IMG/VR virus record: IMGVR_UViG_3300028854_000048
Location: 1 to 24,720 of that record
Reading direction: 5' to 3' (one strand)
DNA length: 24,720 nucleotides
Source of the DNA: a virus
Shown here: piece by piece, positions 20,249 through 24,720 of the stretch
Position numbering within the stretch: position 1 is the stretch's first letter
How the letters are laid out: every line of letters begins with the position of its first letter
The notes under the pieces: generated by a model
Seen by the model: only the letters and a program-made list of their open reading frames with translations
The model's database searches: none
Told to the model about the DNA's origin: nothing
Position numbers and translations under genes: made by a program

Positions 20249-20959
20249 ATGCGACTCAATGAAATCGATAGTATAAATTTTATTCGAAAAGATTCTGAGG
20301 TATTTATTACTCTTTATAATCAATGGAAAGAAAAAATGCGCTCCGGTTGTGAGGTAGACTCCGTTGGTAAAATTGGTCCATATCGCATTCTAACGTTAAA
20401 TTATAAGGTATGGTCAAATGATGACTGTAAAATGTATTGTATATACGATATTAAAAAAGAAGAAGAACCAGCGGGTTTTGTTGAATTATATAGTTTTGGA
20501 AACTCAAATCGAGTATTTGAAGTAAATTATGTTGGAATATCTAAAAAATATCAAGGGCAAGGATTATCTGTAGCTCTCTACACATTTTTAATACAAAAGT
20601 TAAATTTAATATTAATGTCTGGATCATGTCAATCAATGGGTGGAAGAGATATTTGGACAAAATTAGGAAAAGTTAATGGTATTTTTATGTTTGCTTATGA
20701 TAAAGCACATAAAAAATCATATCAAATCGAACAAGACGATTTATTTAATACCGATGTATATACCGCAGATATTCTTGATGAAATAGATGAATTAGAACAA
20801 GAAAGAGATGAAATAATCGCTAATAGTGATTTAAATATTAATCAAGCATTACAAAATAAAAAAGTAATGGAAATCAATCAAAAAATATCTGATTATCGCG
20901 AAGAAGTTCGCTCACTTGAAAAAGTTTATTTAGTTGCAATAAAAGGTAGAAAGAAATAA
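20249..20959 (+). CDS. GNAT-like paralogue 1
   Basis: 236 residues. An upstream ATG at 20234 precedes predicted +1, so the start is 20249, which has GGAG 9 nt upstream and aligns with both paralogues. The centre VNYVGISKKYQGQGLSVALY fits GNAT motif A with an intact Q-G-Q-G acetyl-CoA loop, followed by the shared SMGGRDIWTKLGKVNGIFMF segment and a Glu/Lys-rich coiled tail (ELEQERDEI). Probably an N-acetyltransferase; substrate unknown. The N-terminus MRLNEI is capsid-targeting-like. First of three tandem paralogues under one late promoter. Confidence 0.7.
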   Translation: MRLNEIDSINFIRKDSEVFITLYNQWKEKMRSGCEVDSVGKIGPYRILTLNYKVWSNDDCKMYCIYDIKKEEEPAGFVELYSFGNSNRVFEVNYVGISKKYQGQGLSVALYTFLIQKLNLILMSGSCQSMGGRDIWTKLGKVNGIFMFAYDKAHKKSYQIEQDDLFNTDVYTADILDEIDELEQERDEIIANSDLNINQALQNKKVMEINQKISDYREEVRSLEKVYLVAIKGRKK

Positions 20960-21628
20960 ATGACTCTAAATGAAATTATCAATATTGACCGAGTATCTAA
21001 ATCATCTGATTTATATTTGAAACTTGTCCATAATTGGATAGAGGGAGAAAAGATTGATCGTCCAATTAAAATATTGGGTAAGCTATCTGGTTATGAAATT
21101 CAATATATGGAAATTCCTCAATACAAAGGATATTATTACGGACTGTTTGATAAGAATAAAAATCAATTTGCATTTTTTCTTGAGTTATCTAAATTTGGAC
21201 GAACGACAAAATGTTTACAGGTTGAAATGGCGGGTATTAAAGATGAATATTCAGGTATGAATCTTCCAATCAAATTATATTCATGGCTTATTTTACAGCA
21301 GGGTATAGTTATGGTATCTGGTTTTGAACAATCAATTGGTGGAAGATCAATATGGGAACGACTCGCTAAGGTTTCTGGTGTTTTTATATTTGGTTATGAT
21401 ACAAAAACAAAAACGTCATTTCAGCTTGATCAAAATGATATATACAATGAAGATATCTATTCACGTGATGTCACAGATGAATACAATGATTTAATACAGC
21501 AAAGAAATTCATCATCTGACAAAAATGAAATCAACAAACTAACTACACAAATTAAATCATTAAACAATACAATAAGAAATACTTTTAATATTAGATTAGT
21601 TGCCATTAAAAATACAAATAGGAAATAA
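20960..21628 (+). CDS. GNAT-like paralogue 2
   Basis: 222 residues, starting directly after the stop codon of paralogue 1. It shares the whole architecture: N-terminus MTLNEI, a motif A-like segment VEMAGIKDEYSGMNLPIKLY, then SIGGRSIWERLAKVSGVFIFGYD, a conserved acidic stretch (LDQNDIYNEDIYS) and a polar coiled tail. The acetyl-CoA loop is changed to Y-S-G-M-N-L, so binding may be altered or lost. It has probably diverged after duplication into a structural or binding role. No separate promoter. Confidence 0.7.
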   Translation: MTLNEIINIDRVSKSSDLYLKLVHNWIEGEKIDRPIKILGKLSGYEIQYMEIPQYKGYYYGLFDKNKNQFAFFLELSKFGRTTKCLQVEMAGIKDEYSGMNLPIKLYSWLILQQGIVMVSGFEQSIGGRSIWERLAKVSGVFIFGYDTKTKTSFQLDQNDIYNEDIYSRDVTDEYNDLIQQRNSSSDKNEINKLTTQIKSLNNTIRNTFNIRLVAIKNTNRK

Positions 21629-21630
21629 CA

Positions 21631-22356
21631 ATGAAACTATGTGAGATTGAAAACTTAAAAAGTATAAAAAAATCTAATACTGGATTTAATGAACTTTATT
21701 GGTCATGGAAAGATTTACAACGGCGCGGGAATATATTTGACGTTGTTGGAAAACTGAATAATTTTGAAATTCAATATAATACTGAATATATATCTTCATT
21801 TTATTACGGTGATAAATATTATTCTTTATATGACAAAAAGCAAAACCAATATGCAATGATTGTGCACCTTTCTAAATTTAAGAATAAAGAATCTGTGTTA
21901 GAAGTTGATATGGTTGGAGTAGAAAATAAATATAAAGGTTTAAATTTATCGGTTAAGTTATATGCATGGCTCATTAAAAATAAAAGTATTACTTTGGTAT
22001 CTGGTAGGCAGCAATCTCCGGGTGGAAGGTCAATATGGGAAAGACTAGCTAAAGTTCCCGGTATTTTTATGTTTGGATTTAATATTCTATCTGAAAAATC
22101 ATTTCAGATAGAACAAAACGATTTGTTTAATGAAGATATATATGATGATGAATTACAGAAAGAAGCTGATTATTTATATAGAGAATATAACGCTACAGAA
22201 AAAGAAATGCATAAAATTGAAAACTCAGATGAAAAAGAATATAAACGTTTAAGACTAAAATGCTCTGCAATCGATGAACAATTAGATAAAATTAATGATG
22301 ATGTTCGTTTAATGGATTCTATTGTATTGGTGGCAACCAAAAATAAACGGTCTTGA
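21631..22356 (+). CDS. GNAT-like paralogue 3
   Basis: 241 residues, two nt after paralogue 2. N-terminus MKLCEI, motif A-like VDMVGVENKYKGLNLSVKLY (loop again altered, K-G-L-N-L), SPGGRSIWERLAKVPGIFMFGF, IEQNDLFNEDIYDDE and a long charged coiled tail. It is closer to paralogue 2 than to 1 in the central block, suggesting stepwise duplication. The last codons TCT TGA form part of the -35 box of the next gene's promoter. Confidence 0.7.
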   Translation: MKLCEIENLKSIKKSNTGFNELYWSWKDLQRRGNIFDVVGKLNNFEIQYNTEYISSFYYGDKYYSLYDKKQNQYAMIVHLSKFKNKESVLEVDMVGVENKYKGLNLSVKLYAWLIKNKSITLVSGRQQSPGGRSIWERLAKVPGIFMFGFNILSEKSFQIEQNDLFNEDIYDDELQKEADYLYREYNATEKEMHKIENSDEKEYKRLRLKCSAIDEQLDKINDDVRLMDSIVLVATKNKRS

Positions 22357-22381
22357 CAAACAAACCAAATTCTGATATACT
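22353..22381 (+). promoter_or_regulatory. Strong sigma70-type promoter, start codon at +1
   Basis: TTGACA 22353-22358 (overlapping the TGA stop of the previous gene), 17-nt spacer, TATACT 22376-22381, then AGATTT and ATG 22388 at +1. Nearly identical to the promoter of the 19234 paralogue. Confidence 0.85.
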
Positions 22382-22387
22382 AGATTT

Positions 22388-22915
22388 ATGAATGAAAAAG
22401 ATTACAATTCGATGTTAGAATCAGAGCAATTGGCTGCGGTTAATCAAAATGGTTATGCCATTCAATATATCAAAAACCCAAGCGAAGTAGTGCAATTGGC
22501 GGCGGTTAATCAAGATGGTTATGCCATTCGATACATCGAAAACCCAAGCGAAGATGTGCAATTGGCTGCGGTTAAACAAAATGTTTGGGCCATTGAATAT
22601 ATCAAGAAACCAAGCGAAGATGTGCAATTGGCTGCGGTTAATCAAAATGGCGTGGCCATTCGATACATCGAAAACCCAAGCGAAGAAATGCAACTGGCTG
22701 CGGTTAATCAAGATGGTCATGCAATTTATTATATCAAAAAACCAAGCGAAGTAGTGCAATTGGCGGCTGTTAATCAAGATGGTTGTGCCATTCAAATTAT
22801 CAAAAACCCAAGCGAAGATGTGCAATTGGCGGCTGTTAATCAAGATGGTTGTGCCATTAAATATATTGACAATCCAACAATATCTGTTCAAATGATGGCC
22901 AAATTATTGTCTTGA
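22388..22915 (+). CDS. DUF4116-like repeat protein, long paralogue
   Basis: 175 residues with seven 23-residue repeats (core AVNQ-G-AI-YI-NPSE-VQL). At the DNA level the 69-bp units are highly alike, indicating recent expansion or gene conversion. N-terminal DYN and the C-terminal PTISVQMMAKLLS are shared with the four-repeat paralogue on the other strand at 18905. No ribosome binding site; a leaderless mRNA is predicted. Probable helical solenoid; function unknown. The antisense frame at 22421-22891 is a shadow created by the repeats. Confidence 0.8.
   Translation: MNEKDYNSMLESEQLAAVNQNGYAIQYIKNPSEVVQLAAVNQDGYAIRYIENPSEDVQLAAVKQNVWAIEYIKKPSEDVQLAAVNQNGVAIRYIENPSEEMQLAAVNQDGHAIYYIKKPSEVVQLAAVNQDGCAIQIIKNPSEDVQLAAVNQDGCAIKYIDNPTISVQMMAKLLS
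22430..22870 (+). repeat. Tandem 69-bp coding repeats
   Basis: About seven 69-bp units, each containing variants of CAATTGGCGGCTGTTAATCA, with units differing at a few positions. They encode the DUF4116-like repeats and could expand or contract by recombination or slippage. Confidence 0.8.
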
Positions 22916-22995
22916 CAAGGATTCAAAAAGCCGAATATAATAGAAAATATGAACAATTTCACACCCTTGACATTTGCGCTTGATTCAGGTATATT
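22912..22995 (+). promoter_or_regulatory. Two tandem sigma70-type promoters
   Basis: P1: TTGACA 22912-22917 (overlaps the TGA stop of the previous gene), 18-nt spacer, TATAAT 22936-22941. P2: TTGACA 22967-22972, 17-nt spacer, TATATT 22990-22995. P2 leads to the 23087 membrane-protein gene through a leader of about 85 nt. Confidence 0.7.
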
Positions 22996-23038
22996 CATTT
23001 TGTGGGCAGGATGCAAACGTTCAGGCATAATGCTATAA
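22949..23038 (+). CDS. Possible leaderless 29-aa peptide
   Basis: ATG at 22949, seven bases after the P1 -10 box, opens a 29-residue frame with a short hydrophobic stretch (SGIFILWAG). No ribosome binding site. P2 lies within it, so coding may be accidental; kept only because of the leaderless pattern of neighbouring genes. Confidence 0.25.
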   Translation: MNNFTPLTFALDSGIFILWAGCKRSGIML

Positions 23039-23086
23039 ATGTTGAAATGTTTGTGTTGCTATTAACAACGAAACGGAGAAGAAATA

Positions 23087-23275
23087 ATGGATATATATGT
23101 AATATTGTGGTTTGTTTGTGGAATTCTTGGTTATTATTTTAATAAAACCATTTTTACAAAAAATAATATAAGGATACCACATTTAATGATTTTAACCGTG
23201 TTACTTGGCCCTTTAGAGCTATTGGATGCGCTGTTAGTTTATTTATTTTGTTTCAAAAAGAAAAAGGATTTATAA
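23087..23275 (+). CDS. Small two-TM membrane protein, copy 1
   Basis: 62 residues with two membrane spans (about 3-20 and 32-54) and a Lys-rich end (KKKKDL). CGGAGAAG is 8 nt before the ATG. The opening ILWFVCGILGY is repeated in the following reading frame (23276-23458), showing tandem duplication. It is served by promoters P1/P2. Function unknown; small early membrane proteins of phages often act on host envelope processes. Confidence 0.65.
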   Translation: MDIYVILWFVCGILGYYFNKTIFTKNNIRIPHLMILTVLLGPLELLDALLVYLFCFKKKKDL

Positions 23276-23458
23276 TATTATATTATACTTTGGTTTGTTT
23301 GTGGAATTCTTGGTTATTGGTTAGGTGAAGCAGTATCTAAAAATAATGATGGTGTTTCTCCACCTGAATGCGTATTATTTGCATTTTTAGGGCCAATTAC
23401 TCTTGTTATTGCATTAGCATATACTATTAAAATTGCTCTTTCAAAGAAGAAGGTATAA
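23276..23458 (+). pseudogene. Second copy of the two-TM protein, in frame after the stop and without a start codon
   Basis: Directly after the TAA of copy 1 and in the same frame, 60 codons remain open and encode YYIILWFVCGILGYW..., a clear paralogue with two membrane spans, LGPITL matching LGPLEL, and a Lys-rich end (SKKKV). There is no ATG, GTG or TTG before the homologous region. An exact 28-nt DNA match to copy 1 covers the WFVCGILGY codons. It is either decayed, read through the TAA, or started at ATT/ATA after the AAGGA at 23264. Confidence 0.6.
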
Positions 23459-23462
23459 AAAT

Positions 23463-23999
23463 ATGGAAAATAAAGAAACTTATAAAACAGTTGCCGGTAT
23501 TAAATATGACAGTGGTTATGAATTTCTAATTCAAATCAAAGGAATAGATCGTGATCTTACCGAAGATGAACAAGATGCTTTTAATAGAGCATCTGATATT
23601 ATTGCCGATGCCTTATTAAAAGGTAATACTGGCGCTAATCCAGAAACACACAAAAAAGCTAAGTTAAATAAATTAGAATTAATGTCTTATTTTGGACTCA
23701 ATGCTTTATATGTTGAAGAAATTTCAAACGGTTATTGTTCTCGTGGTTGTTGTGCTTTTTATCCATGGTTTGTTGTAACTACCCCAATTGGTCGTATTAA
23801 AATTGGTTGGAGGAAAAGCGTCATTCATCTTGAATGGACAGATTCAAAAATTAAAGCAGATGCATCTGAAATATTTCCTCATGAAGAAGCGTGGTCGGGG
23901 TATGAAACAACACAATATGATAAGGTTATTCATGCACATAATTATGATGCTGCAAAAAATTATATTGATCGTTTGATGAACTTCGAAAATAAATCTTGA
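23463..23999 (+). CDS. Conserved phage protein with Cys cluster, unknown function
   Basis: 178 residues from ATG 23463 (AAGG 9 nt upstream). The longer frame from 23433 would start inside the upstream reading frame and is not favoured. The central segment VEEISNGYCSRGCCAFYPWFVVTTPIG, then KIGWRKSVIHLEWTDS and a C-terminal HAHNYDAAKNYIDRLM, is a pattern I recall in phage and plasmid hypothetical proteins. Three cysteines (C-x3-CC) may bind metal. Its last codons TCT TGA overlap the next promoter's -35 box. Confidence 0.7.
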   Translation: MENKETYKTVAGIKYDSGYEFLIQIKGIDRDLTEDEQDAFNRASDIIADALLKGNTGANPETHKKAKLNKLELMSYFGLNALYVEEISNGYCSRGCCAFYPWFVVTTPIGRIKIGWRKSVIHLEWTDSKIKADASEIFPHEEAWSGYETTQYDKVIHAHNYDAAKNYIDRLMNFENKS

Positions 24000-24024
24000 C
24001 ATTTGGTTTTGAATTTGATATACT
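23996..24024 (+). promoter_or_regulatory. Strong sigma70-type promoter
   Basis: TTGACA 23996-24001 (overlapping the TGA stop codon), 17-nt spacer, TATACT 24019-24024. Predicted +1 near 24031 gives a leader of about 20 nt with AGAGGA before ATG 24052. Confidence 0.8.
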
Positions 24025-24051
24025 AAAAATGTAGTCAAGAAAAGAGGAAAT

Positions 24052-24270
24052 ATGAAGATTGGCGACCTAAAGCCCGGTGAATTTGCTATTACCAAAAATG
24101 AAGATATGCTTATTATGGGTGTTTCTCCACTTTCGTTTGTTGTGTCCGATGAAATGTATGCTCACACTGTTCATGTGGCAAATGGTGTCGGAAATTTCTT
24201 TAAGAATTCTGAATGCACCAAGATTATGAGAAGTAGCCCTATTTTTGCTATTCAAAATAAGTGGCTTTAA
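24052..24270 (+). CDS. Small hypothetical early protein (72 aa)
   Basis: 72 residues, opening MKIGDLKPGEFAITKNEDMLIMG, which suggests a small beta-barrel-like fold; no membrane segment. AGAGGAAAT precedes the ATG. The next gene starts directly after its stop codon, so they are coupled. Function unknown. Confidence 0.65.
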   Translation: MKIGDLKPGEFAITKNEDMLIMGVSPLSFVVSDEMYAHTVHVANGVGNFFKNSECTKIMRSSPIFAIQNKWL

Positions 24271-24366
24271 ATGAAATGGTCTGATGCTTGTGTATTAATT
24301 GCTAGTATAGGTGGTATTGTGCTGCTTATTGGATTTTTATCTGGTAGCATAATCGTTCATTTTTAA
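24271..24366 (+). CDS. Single-TM peptide (31 aa)
   Basis: ATG directly follows the TAA of the previous gene. 31 residues, almost all one membrane span (VLIASIGGIVLLIGFLSGSI). Probably a membrane peptide translated by coupling. Function unknown. Confidence 0.5.
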   Translation: MKWSDACVLIASIGGIVLLIGFLSGSIIVHF

Positions 24367-24390
24367 AGTAAAGATTTAATAAAGGATCGT

Positions 24391-24576
24391 ATGCAATTTA
24401 GGTTTTGGTATTGGGGAGAAGTATTTCTCCTATTGCAATTCGCGAACATTACCCATGTAAGTTATTGGTGGGTTGCGTTTTTCTACCTTATTGATGCTGG
24501 TGAGTATTACGGTTTCATTCGTGATGAAAAACTTCTTGGTCATATTAAAGATGATAAGGAAAAGGAAGAGAATTAA
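24391..24576 (+). CDS. Small aromatic-rich membrane-associated protein (61 aa)
   Basis: 61 residues with a Trp/Tyr/Phe-rich hydrophobic stretch (about 4-36) and a charged tail (KDDKEKEEN). AAAGGAT lies 3-4 nt before the ATG region, a close but usable site. The stop overlaps the next ATG (TAATG). Function unknown. Confidence 0.6.
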   Translation: MQFRFWYWGEVFLLLQFANITHVSYWWVAFFYLIDAGEYYGFIRDEKLLGHIKDDKEKEEN

Positions 24577-24720
24577 TGAAACTTTTTTGGGGTTTGATTG
24601 AAACAGTTGAAAAACATATGCATACATTTAATCCAGATAAGTGGGTTAAGGTGGCTAATTATACGATAACAACAACAGACCTATATGCAAGACACAAAAG
24701 TACCAAAAAAGCATTGGAAT
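24576..24720 (+). CDS. Hypothetical protein, N-terminal part only
   Basis: ATG at 24576 overlaps the preceding stop, with AAGGAAGAG upstream. 48 residues are visible (MKLFWGLIETVEKHMHTF then NPDKWVKVANYTI), running off the right edge. No family recognised. Confidence 0.55.
   Translation, partial: MKLFWGLIETVEKHMHTFNPDKWVKVANYTITTTDLYARHKSTKKALE

Noticed and set aside
22421-22891. Long minus-strand frame opposite the DUF4116-like repeat gene
   Set aside because: Open only because the 69-bp repeats have the same phase; the plus strand has a perfect promoter and a paralogue with the same N- and C-termini.
24029-24034. Minimal start-stop ORF (ATGTAG) just after the 24019 -10 box
   Set aside because: It overlaps the expected +1 region, and the real gene at 24052 has a good ribosome site; likely chance in AT-rich sequence.

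Overview
The window is a stretch of an AT-rich genome of a T4-like (myovirus-type) bacteriophage. Diagnostic signs are a UvsW-type DEAH helicase, the small clamp-loader subunit gp62, many T4-type late promoters (consensus NNTAAATA), a collagen-like tail-fibre gene, a lysis cluster, a tRNA-His and several free-standing homing endonuclease genes. Two genes resembling bacterial families (an exported Gly/Tyr-rich protein and a Thivi_2564-type membrane protein) suggest a Gram-negative, probably proteobacterial host. The host assignment is inference.

Layout. 1-900 (minus): late structural genes, including a collagen-like tail protein that runs off the left edge. 981-9480 (mostly plus): replication and nucleotide metabolism, with uvsW, gp62, a zinc-finger protein, a miniature protein with DNA polymerase III alpha (DnaE) motifs, ThyX, a Nudix hydrolase and a PLP-dependent lyase-like enzyme. 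Two Zn-repeat homing endonucleases are inserted here. 9470-10881 (minus): a holin-like membrane protein and a virion protein. 10882-13803: a decayed GIY-YIG endonuclease, a Gp88-like protein and a third Zn-repeat endonuclease. 13812-15263: a HAD-fusion protein. 15264-17597 (minus): lysis region with a GH108 endolysin, papain-like protein, DUF6527-like protein and membrane protein. 17652-20087 (minus): small proteins, tRNA-His(GTG), a phosphoribosyltransferase, a DUF4116-like repeat protein, an exported protein and a membrane protein. 20249-22356 (plus): a tandem triplet of GNAT-like paralogues under a late promoter. 22388-24720 (plus): small early genes with strong sigma70 promoters.

Expression. 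Sigma70-like promoters (TTGACA, 16-18 nt, TATAAT/TATACT) serve early genes, and NNTAAATA octamers serve late genes. At many genes of both classes the start codon falls at the predicted +1, which implies leaderless mRNAs. Others begin at or just before a Shine-Dalgarno sequence.

Most notable are: (1) a 59-nt leader with covarying hairpins shared by two unrelated homing endonuclease genes; (2) the leaderless promoter architecture; (3) a 186-aa protein keeping the DnaE active-site motifs beside the clamp-loader gene; (4) capsid-targeting-like N-termini on five late proteins of different families, suggesting packaged internal proteins; (5) a duplicated membrane-protein gene whose second copy continues in frame after a stop codon with no start codon of its own.
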